From the NCBI RefSeq assembly GCF_000024165.1, contig NC_013194.1, positions 2,666,001 to 2,730,000 on the forward strand: a DNA stretch of 64,000 nt, written 5' to 3'. Below the pieces are notes generated by a model. The model was not told the DNA's origin and ran no database searches. It saw only the letters and a list, made by a program, of their open reading frames with translations. Within the stretch, counting starts at the first letter, position 1. The number at the start of each line of letters is the position of its first letter. The stretch comes from Accumulibacter phosphatis. Its GTDB lineage: Bacteria > Pseudomonadota > Gammaproteobacteria > Burkholderiales > Rhodocyclaceae. Of this stretch, positions 54,801 through 62,866 are shown piece by piece. The position numbers and the translations under genes were made by a program.

Positions 54801-57800
54801 CGCGCAGCCGCGTGGTGGCGCGCCCGAAGCGCCGGCTCGCGGTCAGCGTCAAGGCGATGGACCTGCGTTTCCTGACGCAGCCGGTGCTGCTCGGGCACTA
54901 CGAGCAGGACCCGATTGCCGGCGCCGAGGCGCTGATCGACCGCGAACTGCTCGACGGTGACCTCAGCCAGCGCTACAACCTCGGGCTCTACGCCGGTGCC
55001 CGCGGCACGGCGACAGTGGTCCTGCGCGTTCCCAACGAACAGGAACGCCGCCGCGGCAGCCTCAGCGGTGCCGTCGTTTGCGGTCTCGGCGCCTACGAGG
55101 GCAACCTGAGCGTCGACAAGCTGACCGAGGCCGTGCGCGCCGGCGTCCTGCGCTACCTGCTGCAGGTCATCGACGTGCTCGGCAAGGACGATCGCGAGCT
55201 GCCGCTGGCGGCGCTGCTGCTCGGCTACAACTCGTCGGCGAGCCTGTCGGTGGCGGCCTCGGTGGAAGCCCTGTTGCGGGGTGTCCTCGACGCCAACGCC
55301 CGTTTTCACGAGACGACGCGCCTCAACATCCGTGTCAGCCGGCTCGATATCGTCGAGCTGTACCAGGACACGGCGATCACCGCCGCGTACGCGCTGCGCG
55401 AGATGCCCAATCGTCTCGCCGAGCTGACGCACCGTTACGGCGTCGCGCTTGCCTGTCGGCCGGAACTGGAACAGGGCGAGGGGCTACGGCGGCGCCTGTT
55501 CGACAGCGGCAGTCCAAGCTATTGGCCACGCCTGATCGTCACCGACGGCAGCCGCCAGGAGGCTGAACTGCCTAACGATGCGCTGCCAGCGAGCAGCGAG
55601 GGCCCCGGTGCCGCCGCGGCCGGCGGCCAGTCGGCGGGGCGTCAGCCGCGCACGGCAATTGCCGAACGCCTGCGCTTTCTTTACGTCGGTCAGCGTGCGC
55701 GCGCCGAATCGATCGTGCACCAGCGCCAGCCGGGCCTCGTCGAGAGGTTGGTCCGCCAGCAGATTCAGAGCACCCGTTGGCAGGAGGACTTCGGGCGCGT
55801 GCTCTTCCAGTTGATGATGCCGCACGACTTCAAGGACGTGGCACGCCAGCTCGACAGCATCGTGCTGGTGGTCGACGACTACACCGCCAATTTGCCCTGG
55901 GAGCTGATGTTCGCCGACGACCCCGGCAGCGCCGGGGCCAGGCTGCCGTTCGCAGTGCGCACCCCGATCGTCCGGCAACTGGCGGCCGCGCAGTTCCGCC
56001 GCCTGGTGCATCAGGGTTTCGAGCGCAAGGCCTTCGTCGTCGGCAACCCGTCGGTCGAGGGTTTCGCTGCGGCCTTCCCGGATCCGCAGCATCCGCAGGC
56101 GGGCGAGCCGCCGGATCTGGCCGGTGCGGAGAACGAGGCCAACGCGGTGGCGGCGGTTCTGCAGGGGCTCGGCTACCAGGTGGTGCAGGCGATCGGCAGC
56201 GACTGTCGCGCCACCGACGTGCTGACCCGCCTGTACCAGCAGGCCTACCGGGTGGTGCACATCTCGGCGCACGGCATCTTCGACCAGCCGCACGTCGGCG
56301 GCGGGCGACGTACCGGAGTCGTTCTCTCGGATGGCCTGCTGATTACGGCCGCCGAGATACGGGCCATGGAAACGGTGCCGGAGCTGGTTTTTCTGAGCTG
56401 CTGTCACCTCGGCAAGGTGGATACCGATGGTGCCGGCGAAGCCTCGGCGGCGCGCACCGTGCGCGAGGGCAACCTGCTGGCGGCGAGTGTCGCGCGCGAG
56501 CTGATCAATATCGGTGTGCGCTGCGTCGTCGTCGCCGGCTGGGCCGTCGACGACCAGGGCGCGATGATCTTCGGCAAGGCGTTCTATCACAGCCTGCTGC
56601 TCGATCGCCGCACCTTCGGGCGGGCCATCTTCGAGGCCAGGCGGGCGGTCTGGGACGTGAAGCCGGAAGACATCACCTGGGGTGCCTTCCAGGCCTATGG
56701 TGATCCCGGTTGGCGGGCTGAAGCGCGCGTCGCCGGCAGGAGCGACGACGAGGACGACTATGCCTCGCCGGATGAACTGCTCGACGAACTGGTCAGCCGA
56801 CGGGCGAGCCTGTCGCGCGCGCCGCAACGGCAGACGCCGCGCGAGACCGACGCGGCAAGAAGAGATCTCAAGCGCCTGCTGAAGGACCGCTGCCCGGCCG
56901 GCTGGCTGCAGCTACCGGCCGTACAGTCGGCGCTTGCCGGTGTCTGGGCGGACCTGGGAGACCTCACCCAGGCGCGCGCCGCCTACCTGTCGGCGGTGCA
57001 GGCCGAGGACGGTGCTGGGCAGGTGCCGATCCGGGATCTCGAGCAACTCGCCAACGTCGAGGCCCGGCTCGGCGAGAGGAATGCTGACGAAACGCTGATC
57101 GACAACGCGCTCGAACGACTGCAAGGCCTCGAACGCCTCGTCCTGAAGGCTGACGGTGAAGCGGCGACCGGAGCAATCAACGCCGAGCGCAGCGCCTTGC
57201 GCGGCAGCGCAGCCAGGCGCAAGGCCAGCCTGTGCGCCAGGCGCCTGCTCGAGTCGCCGCCAGGGAGCGAGCGCGACCAGGCGGCCGACGCCATGAACGC
57301 CGCCTTGCAGCAGAGCGCCAGCTTCTACGGGCAGGGTGAGGGGTTGCCGGGAAGCCCCGCTTTCCGGCCGTACAACGCGCTCAATCGTCTGGCCATCGAG
57401 GCCTTGCTGTGCCCGGCCGACAACAACGCGCAGGCGGCGATCGAGCTGGCCCGTCACTGCCGGCGGGCGGCTGGCGAAGCCTATGCTCGCAGTGCCAGGC
57501 TTTGGGATGCGATCATGGATCCGGAGTCGCTGCTGGTCGAGCGCCTGCTCGACCGGAGCCTGCTGCAGCCCGGCGAGGCGGGCGAGGGCGCCTGCGCAGA
57601 GGTGGTGCGCGCCTACCGCGAAGCCTTGTCCAACCTGACGGTCACGCCGCGCCAGTTCGACTCGGTGCGGGCACAGTGGCGTTTACTGTCCACATTCTGC
57701 CGTGCCCGCCACGTCGCCAGCGGCCTCGCCGGCTGGCAACTGGCGGGTGATCGCCTGTTCGCGCTGGGCGACATGATCGACGACGCGCATGCGAGGAGCC

Positions 57801-57808
57801 AGGGATGA
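51863..57808 (+). CDS. Giant protein: two alpha/beta-hydrolase domains plus CHAT protease domain
   Basis: 1981 aa, no signal peptide. Residues 1-230: uncharacterised, with a Gly/Ala-rich segment (~120-200) that could be membrane-active. ~240-570: first alpha/beta hydrolase (VFIHGVGSS with H249, nucleophile S316 in VAHSRGGLV). ~595-900: second, lipase/LCAT-like hydrolase (VVLPGLMGSHLW, S703 in LLAHSAGGLIVR, MLGTPNQGSYS). ~985-1200: unassigned alpha/beta region (LRFLTQPVLLGHYEQDPIAG). ~1270-1620: CHAT caspase-like domain with H1470 (VVHISAHGIFDQ) and C1514 (VFLSCCHLGK). ~1640-1981: helical, TPR-like. The stop overlaps the next ATG (ATGA). CHAT domains are effector proteases in bacterial immunity or death; the paired hydrolases suggest lipid or ester cleavage. 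Confidence 0.85.
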   Translation: MAAKTSLHLTGRQTDKDRLPALLQSASRSAGAAEDLFLPAGYLQTRACFEVGPAARGVGGAAQQYESADDEVLVVELADGGVLITSAASLKASLERSRPELIGSGGEILFDQLRSEGAAARGVVGEAVGGLVSRVFALTVGVSSDAIIDDARKKLAGLIADKLGEAATEKLAEAAELGVSWLGAKALMWAIEKRLDRQPGLYGWDDVRGGAVRAPGEDAEAQAKRQLARARADLQKAAGAELPVLVFIHGVGSSTLGSFGDLQLDQRDLWSALERYFTGGVYAFEHRTLSESPIENALQLLAALPDGIRVSFVAHSRGGLVADLLCLESFHALVDRYAADLPGTGDADEKDRQRVRRELDAAHTGQRAQLRQLATDLAARQVVVQRYVRVASPAQGTKLASGNLDFFLSALLTLIGQVPFFFGSPIYSAFKRVVLEIARKRTNAHLVPGIEAMLPDSPMVRLLRDAPVRAGVEMAVIAGDIEGGNLLKRLGVLLTDFLFFDSVDNDLVVDTASMFAGIAPQARARALFDRGADVSHFRYFTNIDTRAALRDWLVTGDVLRLAAFQPLPGPFADSDPPVDAATTRGASAERAAPPRDLPVVVVLPGLMGSHLWVNGKDRIWFDPLDIAGGGLAKIAWGQPGVEAETLFGMFYADLCDFLARSHRVECFAYDWRQPLDVLGERLAAFLARLLEETAQPVRLLAHSAGGLIVRACRHTRPTVLDALMARDGARFVMLGTPNQGSYSMVENLLGKGDTLRSLARLDLGHSLREVVGIVAGFPGALQLLPRPGFVDSFPREGGGGEANQDFQAADTWKRYQKKVFDVWFGDHQSATPTQGQLDAANWLWQHEKDAPPALPVAWAAKTVYVFGVARNTACGVREEKKRLRLVGTTQGDGTVTWASGRIENIGTYYYMPVRHGDLPSTSEYFPALGELLHTGATAALLRSPPAVRGGEPVSPLVYDAGPPTLDGGEAMARGLLGGAPRSRVVARPKRRLAVSVKAMDLRFLTQPVLLGHYEQDPIAGAEALIDRELLDGDLSQRYNLGLYAGARGTATVVLRVPNEQERRRGSLSGAVVCGLGAYEGNLSVDKLTEAVRAGVLRYLLQVIDVLGKDDRELPLAALLLGYNSSASLSVAASVEALLRGVLDANARFHETTRLNIRVSRLDIVELYQDTAITAAYALREMPNRLAELTHRYGVALACRPELEQGEGLRRRLFDSGSPSYWPRLIVTDGSRQEAELPNDALPASSEGPGAAAAGGQSAGRQPRTAIAERLRFLYVGQRARAESIVHQRQPGLVERLVRQQIQSTRWQEDFGRVLFQLMMPHDFKDVARQLDSIVLVVDDYTANLPWELMFADDPGSAGARLPFAVRTPIVRQLAAAQFRRLVHQGFERKAFVVGNPSVEGFAAAFPDPQHPQAGEPPDLAGAENEANAVAAVLQGLGYQVVQAIGSDCRATDVLTRLYQQAYRVVHISAHGIFDQPHVGGGRRTGVVLSDGLLITAAEIRAMETVPELVFLSCCHLGKVDTDGAGEASAARTVREGNLLAASVARELINIGVRCVVVAGWAVDDQGAMIFGKAFYHSLLLDRRTFGRAIFEARRAVWDVKPEDITWGAFQAYGDPGWRAEARVAGRSDDEDDYASPDELLDELVSRRASLSRAPQRQTPRETDAARRDLKRLLKDRCPAGWLQLPAVQSALAGVWADLGDLTQARAAYLSAVQAEDGAGQVPIRDLEQLANVEARLGERNADETLIDNALERLQGLERLVLKADGEAATGAINAERSALRGSAARRKASLCARRLLESPPGSERDQAADAMNAALQQSASFYGQGEGLPGSPAFRPYNALNRLAIEALLCPADNNAQAAIELARHCRRAAGEAYARSARLWDAIMDPESLLVERLLDRSLLQPGEAGEGACAEVVRAYREALSNLTVTPRQFDSVRAQWRLLSTFCRARHVASGLAGWQLAGDRLFALGDMIDDAHARSQG

Positions 57809-59775
57809 AACTGCACGCTTTCGTGGCCATGCCTTTCGGCAGCAAGCCGGGGCACGATGGTCAACTGATCGACTTCAATCGCGTCTACGCGGAGTACATT
57901 CGACCGGCGCTCGAGGCGGCCGGCCTCGAGGTCTTCCGCGCTGACGAAGAAGCCCGCGCCGGCGATATCCGGACCGACATGTTCCAGGAACTTCTGGTCG
58001 CCGACCTGGTTGTTGCCGACCTGACGCTCGACAACGCCAATGTCTGGTACGAGCTGGGCGTGCGGCATGCGTTGCGCGCGCGCGGCGTCGTCCTCGTGCA
58101 GGGACCGCGGCCGAACCAGCCATTCGACATCTACACCGATCGCAAGCTCAACTACTCGCTGGTCGACGGCGCTCCCGATCCGGCGAAACTGCCGGCCGAG
58201 CGCGACGCACTGACCGCGATGGTGCGCGCCAGCATGGCGAGCTCGACACGGCGGAAGGTGAGTCCGGTGTTCCAGTTGATTCCCAACCTCGAACAGCCGG
58301 AATGGCGCCGCTTGCTGCTTGCCGAGCGCAACGAGTTTTCCGATGCCTACGACAGCTGGTCGAGCCGCATGGAAGTCGCGCGCCAGAAAAACCGGCCGGG
58401 CGACATCCTGGTTCTCGCCGACGAGACGCCGATGCGCGCGCTGCACCTGGAAGCCAAGCGCAGCGCCGGCAACGCCCTGCTCAAGCTGAAGCAGGTCGAA
58501 CTCGCTCTCGAACAGTTCGAGATGGCGCTTGAGCTGGACGGCGACGACAAGGCCAGTCGCGAGAAGCAGGCCATCTGTCTGGTCCTCCTGAATCGTTTCG
58601 AGGATGCTCGGGAATGGGTCAAGCAGCTCACCGACGACCACCCGCAGGACGCCGAATCCTGGGCGCTCGCCGGTCGGGTCGAGAAAGAGAGCTGGATTGC
58701 GCGCTGGCGTCAGCCAGGATTGTCGCCGGCCCAGATGCACGCCCTGGCAAGGGAGGAGAACGCGGCCCTTGGCGAGGCAATCGATCCCTATTACCAGGCT
58801 TTTGTCGCCGACCCGAGGCATCACTACTCGGGGATCAATGCGCTGACCTTGCAACTGCTGCGCCAGCACTGTGGTGGCGACGCGAGCCAGAGCGTGATCG
58901 ACAACCTGATCGGCGGCGTGCTGTGGGCCAGCCTGACCGCCCAGGAGCGCAACCGCAAGGATTACTGGGCGCGCGCCAGCTACGCCGAACTGTGCCTGCT
59001 GGTCAATCCGCTCGACAGTGTCCGCAAGGAGTATGGCAACATGGTCGCGACCGCCAATCGCGACTGGTTTGCCCTCGACTCGAGTCGGCAGACCCTGACG
59101 CTGCTGCGCGATATCGACTTTCGCCCCGCCGAGACCGCCGCCGCGCTGGCCATCGTCGATCGCGAGATCGCGCGCAGCACGCCGCCTTTCGAGCCGCGGC
59201 AGGTGCTGCTGTTCAGCGGCCACATGATCGACGGCCCGGACCGGGTGCCGCCGCGCTTTCCGGCGGAACGGGAGGCTCTGGCGGCCGAGGGCATCGCCCA
59301 GGCGCTCGACCAGCTCGGCGCCGGGCCCGGCGACCTGGCGCTGGCGCAGGCCGCCAACGGTGGTGACCTGTTGTTCCTCGAAGCCTGCCGGGCACGCGGC
59401 GTCCGCCTGCAACTGCTGCTTCCCTTCGAGGAACCGGAGTTCATCGAACGTTCTATCCTTGTCGCCAGCAATGGCGAGCAGTGGCGCCAACGCTACTTTG
59501 CCGTGACCGCCGCTCTCGAGGTCGCGCCGCGGATCATGCCCGACGAACTGGGTCCCTTGCCGAAGAGCCTGCGTGGCGAGCCGGCGAACGCCTTTGAACG
59601 CTGCAATCTCTGGCTTTTGTACACGGCGCTGGCCTGGGGAGTTCGCAAGGTGCGTTTTGTCTGCTTGTGGAATGGTGGCGGCGGCGACGGGCCCGGCGGC
59701 ACCGCGCACATGTACAACGAGGTGAAGCGCCGCACCGGACGGGTGACCTGGCTCGATACGCGCACCCTGTGGTGA
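57805..59775 (+). CDS. TIR/deoxyribosyltransferase-like + TPR + Rossmann (SLOG-like) protein
   Basis: 656 aa. Residues 1-130 form a flavodoxin-like domain of the FVAMPFG type: AFVAMPFG (5-12), a region ADLVVADLTLDNANVWYELG with E83, the position of the catalytic Glu in nucleoside deoxyribosyltransferases and TIR NADases. ~150-400: helical TPR region with two clear repeats (SAGNALLKLKQVELALEQFE), resembling the DUF4071/TRAF-binding-like segment. ~460-656: alpha/beta domain VLLFSGHMIDGPDRVPPRFP ... AANGGDLLFLEACRARGVRL, which looks like a SLOG/LOG nucleotide-binding fold. Its start overlaps the CHAT gene by 4 nt, so the two are translationally coupled. Confidence 0.78.
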   Translation: MKLHAFVAMPFGSKPGHDGQLIDFNRVYAEYIRPALEAAGLEVFRADEEARAGDIRTDMFQELLVADLVVADLTLDNANVWYELGVRHALRARGVVLVQGPRPNQPFDIYTDRKLNYSLVDGAPDPAKLPAERDALTAMVRASMASSTRRKVSPVFQLIPNLEQPEWRRLLLAERNEFSDAYDSWSSRMEVARQKNRPGDILVLADETPMRALHLEAKRSAGNALLKLKQVELALEQFEMALELDGDDKASREKQAICLVLLNRFEDAREWVKQLTDDHPQDAESWALAGRVEKESWIARWRQPGLSPAQMHALAREENAALGEAIDPYYQAFVADPRHHYSGINALTLQLLRQHCGGDASQSVIDNLIGGVLWASLTAQERNRKDYWARASYAELCLLVNPLDSVRKEYGNMVATANRDWFALDSSRQTLTLLRDIDFRPAETAAALAIVDREIARSTPPFEPRQVLLFSGHMIDGPDRVPPRFPAEREALAAEGIAQALDQLGAGPGDLALAQAANGGDLLFLEACRARGVRLQLLLPFEEPEFIERSILVASNGEQWRQRYFAVTAALEVAPRIMPDELGPLPKSLRGEPANAFERCNLWLLYTALAWGVRKVRFVCLWNGGGGDGPGGTAHMYNEVKRRTGRVTWLDTRTLW

Positions 59776-59815
59776 GCGAGCCGCGCGCTTGGGCACGCGT
59801 GCGAAGCTGTACTCG

Positions 59816-60508
59816 CTAGAACGGCGCCGGGCAGCAGAACGCCATCGGCCGGGCCGTTTCGGGGTGCGCGAAGGCCAGGGACTCGGCGTGCAGCAGCAAG
59901 CGTGCGTCGGCACCGCAGGCGGCACCGCCAGCCTCGGCGTAGAGTCCGTCGCCGACGATGGGGTGACCGATCGCCAGCAGGTGCACGCGCAACTGGTGGG
60001 TGCGGCCCGTATCCGGCCACAGCGCCAGGCGCGTGGTGTTGGCGAACGGATCATGGCTCAGCACCTGGTAACGCGTCCGGGAAGGTTTGCCGGCCAGCCG
60101 GTCGACTTTCTGGCGCGGGCGATTGGGCCAGTCGGCAGCGAGCGGCAGGTCGATTTCGCCGCTGGCCAGCGGCGGCAATCCATTGACGACCGCTACATAC
60201 CGCTTGTCGACCTGACGGTTGGCGAACTGTGTGCTCAGCCGTCGCTGCATCGCCTTGCCGCGTGCCAGGACGAGCAGGCCCGAGGTGGCCATGTCCAGGC
60301 GATGGACGATCAGCGCATCCGGGTATTCTGCCTGCACGCGTCGGGCGAGGCAGTCCTGCTTGTCCTCGCCACGGCCGGGAACCGAGAGCAGTCCCGCGGG
60401 CTTGTTCACCAACAGCAGGGCGGCGTCGCTGTAGACGACGCCTTGCCCCGCGTTCCTTGGGGTCGCATGCTCAAAGGCAGGGAGGAATGACGCGTCTTGA
60501 CGGGTCAC
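59816..60508 (-). CDS. rluA: Dual-specificity 23S rRNA / tRNA pseudouridine synthase RluA
   Basis: 230 aa, close to E. coli RluA in length. The catalytic Asp is in IVHRLDMATSGLLVLA, and LLVNKPAGLLSVPGRGEDKQ, DWPNRPRQKVDRLAGKPS and GRTHQLRVHLLAIGHPIVGD match RluA specifically. It modifies U746 of 23S rRNA and U32 of some tRNAs in E. coli. It converges on the three-gene caspase/CHAT unit with a 40-nt gap. Confidence 0.94.
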   Translation of the reverse strand: MTRQDASFLPAFEHATPRNAGQGVVYSDAALLLVNKPAGLLSVPGRGEDKQDCLARRVQAEYPDALIVHRLDMATSGLLVLARGKAMQRRLSTQFANRQVDKRYVAVVNGLPPLASGEIDLPLAADWPNRPRQKVDRLAGKPSRTRYQVLSHDPFANTTRLALWPDTGRTHQLRVHLLAIGHPIVGDGLYAEAGGAACGADARLLLHAESLAFAHPETARPMAFCCPAPF

Positions 60509-60860
60509 GGTGACAGAGGGTTTAGCGGCGAATTCTATCGCTGGCGAAAATTACAGGGCCAAGTCCTGGCGCCGCAGCCGATCGAATCGATCGGCCAACG
60601 CGAGTGCGTTGGCGAGTATTATCGCTGTCCTAGCCGGTGACGCATAGTGCGGCTGGCCGGTGACAGTTGCTCGGGGACAGCATCTCGCATATGTCGAATG
60701 ATTTGACATCCAGCGATCTTCACCTACAATACCTCTACTGGGATCATTGGAACTTGGTCCAAGAAGCCGGCCGTCTGGGCCAACTCGCCAACGCCCGTTT
60801 CGACGCTCCTGGTGCGGCAGGTAAGCACGCTGTCCATCGGATCATCTTCAGGCCATTCGC
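60509..60860 (+). promoter_or_regulatory. Intergenic region carrying a near-consensus promoter
   Basis: TTGACA (60703-60708), 16-bp spacer and TACAAT (60725-60730) point toward the membrane-protein gene, implying a leader of about 120 nt. No gene is credible in the remaining ~190 bp; a 57-codon frame from 60691 runs through the promoter. Confidence 0.7.
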
Positions 60861-61415
60861 ATGACAGGTAACCCTTTTGCACCGCCGAGCGCAATTGTCG
60901 CGGATGTTGGTTCGGCTCAAGTGCTGAGTTCAAAGCCGCCGTTCTTCGCAGTCTCTTTGCTGAAGTTGGTCGTCTTGTCTATCTGCACGTTCGGCATCTA
61001 CGAGCTCTATTGGTTCTACAAGAACTGGCAGCTGATCAAGGACCGGGAGGGTAGCACCATATCGCCGGCACTACGTGCGGTCTTCGCGGTGTTCTTCTGC
61101 TACCAGTGTCTTGCCCGAATTGGCGACTTCGCAACCCCCGCATTGGCAAAGTCAAGACTGGCCGCTGGCCCGCTCGCGGTGGGCTGGATTCTCACCACGT
61201 TGCTAAACCGGCTTCCTGGGGGGTACGGGCTGGCTGCGCTATTGGCCGTTGCCTTCCTCGTTCCTGTGCAAAGCCGCGCCAACCAAATCAACGAGGCGGT
61301 CAGTCCTGGCCATGATCCGAACAGCCGCTTCACTTTCTGGAATTGGGTTCTCGTCGTCTGTGGCTTGATCTTGGTCCCGCTGGCCGTTGTTGGCACGTTC
61401 GTTACGCCAACCTGA
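60861..61415 (+). CDS. Small multi-pass membrane protein, function unknown
   Basis: 184 aa with about four hydrophobic helices. LLKLVVLSICTFGIYELYWF followed by YKNWQLIKDREGSTISP is the pattern of the DUF4234-like family (short cytosolic lead, first helix, then Trp/Tyr and a charged loop). VPVQSRANQINEAVSPGHDPN lies before the last helix. Base composition is visibly less GC-rich than the neighbours, suggesting later acquisition. No functional partner is adjacent. Confidence 0.7.
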   Translation: MTGNPFAPPSAIVADVGSAQVLSSKPPFFAVSLLKLVVLSICTFGIYELYWFYKNWQLIKDREGSTISPALRAVFAVFFCYQCLARIGDFATPALAKSRLAAGPLAVGWILTTLLNRLPGGYGLAALLAVAFLVPVQSRANQINEAVSPGHDPNSRFTFWNWVLVVCGLILVPLAVVGTFVTPT

Positions 61416-62020
61416 TTCTTGAGCGTTTCCTGGAGTGGCACCTGGCCGGCAGCGAGAGATGGCCCGTCAGTTTGCGAAAACCTGACGGACTGCTTTGCCG
61501 CCAAGCCATCAGCTCTTGTCGCTCCAGGACTGCGGGACCACTTCCGTGCCTATGGTATGACCAACTTGGCGCTGACCAGGTCGTCGAGATCGTTGTTCGT
61601 CCGGCAGGAGGGGGGCTGGGCTCTTCACAGGCGTACGCACCTTGAGGGGAGAGTTTGTGACATCCACTGGCGAGCGTAAAGATGTGTCGTGCAAGCTGAT
61701 TGAGAGTCGTACGACAGGTGCGAAGCGACAACTGTTGATCGAGCGAAGGTAAAGCGTGGTGTCGCCGAACAGGGTTGGGGGCTGTGCGAGGCGCGCCTAT
61801 AGCCAACCGTCGGTGAGTCATGCTGGCGCGTTGCCTTCGCGAACGGTTCGCAGCGCTGCGGACAAAGCGTGACGCAGATTGACCAAGGCTTGGGGCGGTG
61901 GTGACCTTGTGGCATTCTCGCGTACTGGTCAGCACAGCGCCCGGAATCCCCTGAACTGCGAACCAGACAGCCAACCCGACTGCGTCAGCGTGCCGGCACA
62001 GTTACTGAGGAGAACATCGG
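61416..62020. other. Intergenic region, no gene recognised
   Basis: 605 bp between the membrane protein and the crotonase. Several overlapping frames of 60-190 codons occur on both strands, but none has a ribosome site, consistent codon bias or a family motif. The composition resembles the gene upstream. Confidence 0.5.
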
Positions 62021-62848
62021 ATGAGTATCACCATTCCCCCCTTGACGACTATCGCCATCGAACTCGCGGAAGGTATCGCCGAGATCCGGCTGAATCGTCC
62101 CGAGCGTTCGAACGCGATGAACGAAGCGATGTGGCAGGAACTGCGCACGGCGTTCAACTGGGCGGACGCGACAGCCGAGGCGCGCGTCGCGATTCTCAGC
62201 GGCGGCGGGCGGAACTTCTGTGCCGGTATCGATCTGGCGATGCTGGCGGGGGTCGGCCAGGCGGTCGCGCATCGCGACCCGGCACGCAGCCGCGAGGCAC
62301 TGCGCCGGCTGATCCTCGATCTCCAGGATTGCCTGTCGACGGTCGAGCGTTGCCGCAAGCCGGTACTGGCGGCGATTCAGGGTGCCTGCATCGGTGGCGC
62401 GATCGATCTGGTGACTTGCTGCGACATGCGCTACGCAGCGGCTGAGGTGCAGTTCTCGGTGCGCGAGATCGATGTCGGGATGACCGCCGACGTCGGCACC
62501 TTGCAGCGTCTGCCGCGGCTCATCCCGGATGGCCTTGCGCGCGAACTGGCCTACACCGGCCGCAGCGTCGATGGCGCCGAGGCGAAGGTGATCGGGCTCG
62601 TCAATCAGGTCTACGCGACCCCCGAGGCGCTGCTCGATGGGGTTCGCACGATCGCGCGCCGCATCGCCGCGAAATCGCCGCTGGCCATCCGCGGCACCAA
62701 GGAAATGCTCAACTACGGCCGCGATCATTCGGTGGCCGATGGGCTCAACTACATCGCCACCTGGAACGCGGCGATGCTGATGTCCGCAGACCTTGACGAA
62801 ACGCTGGCGGCGATGCGCGAGCAGCGTCCGCCACGCTTCCTCGACTGA
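62021..62848 (+). CDS. Crotonase-family enzyme, delta(3,5)-delta(2,4)-dienoyl-CoA isomerase-like
   Basis: 275 aa. Crotonase motifs are RNFCAGIDLAML (oxyanion hole) and QGACIGGAIDLVTCCDMRYA (second oxyanion Gly). The segment FSVREIDVGMTADVGTLQRL closely matches mammalian ECH1, including the two acidic residues (Glu of VREID, Asp of ADVG) needed for dienoyl-CoA isomerisation and lacking in ordinary hydratases. It should handle double bonds of unsaturated fatty acids during beta-oxidation. GAGGAG precedes the ATG. The AEC transporter follows after 18 nt. Confidence 0.9.
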   Translation: MSITIPPLTTIAIELAEGIAEIRLNRPERSNAMNEAMWQELRTAFNWADATAEARVAILSGGGRNFCAGIDLAMLAGVGQAVAHRDPARSREALRRLILDLQDCLSTVERCRKPVLAAIQGACIGGAIDLVTCCDMRYAAAEVQFSVREIDVGMTADVGTLQRLPRLIPDGLARELAYTGRSVDGAEAKVIGLVNQVYATPEALLDGVRTIARRIAAKSPLAIRGTKEMLNYGRDHSVADGLNYIATWNAAMLMSADLDETLAAMREQRPPRFLD

Positions 62849-62866
62849 CCGGCGTTGCCGGCCGGT

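Noticed and set aside
57613..60054. 813-codon minus-strand frame overlapping rluA and the TIR-like gene
   Set aside because: The RluA catalytic motifs lie in a different minus-strand frame; this frame has no motifs and is antisense to a conserved gene.
60691..60864. 57-codon plus-strand ORF before the membrane-protein gene
   Set aside because: It lacks a ribosome site and runs through the TTGACA/TACAAT promoter, so it would not be on the transcript from its start.
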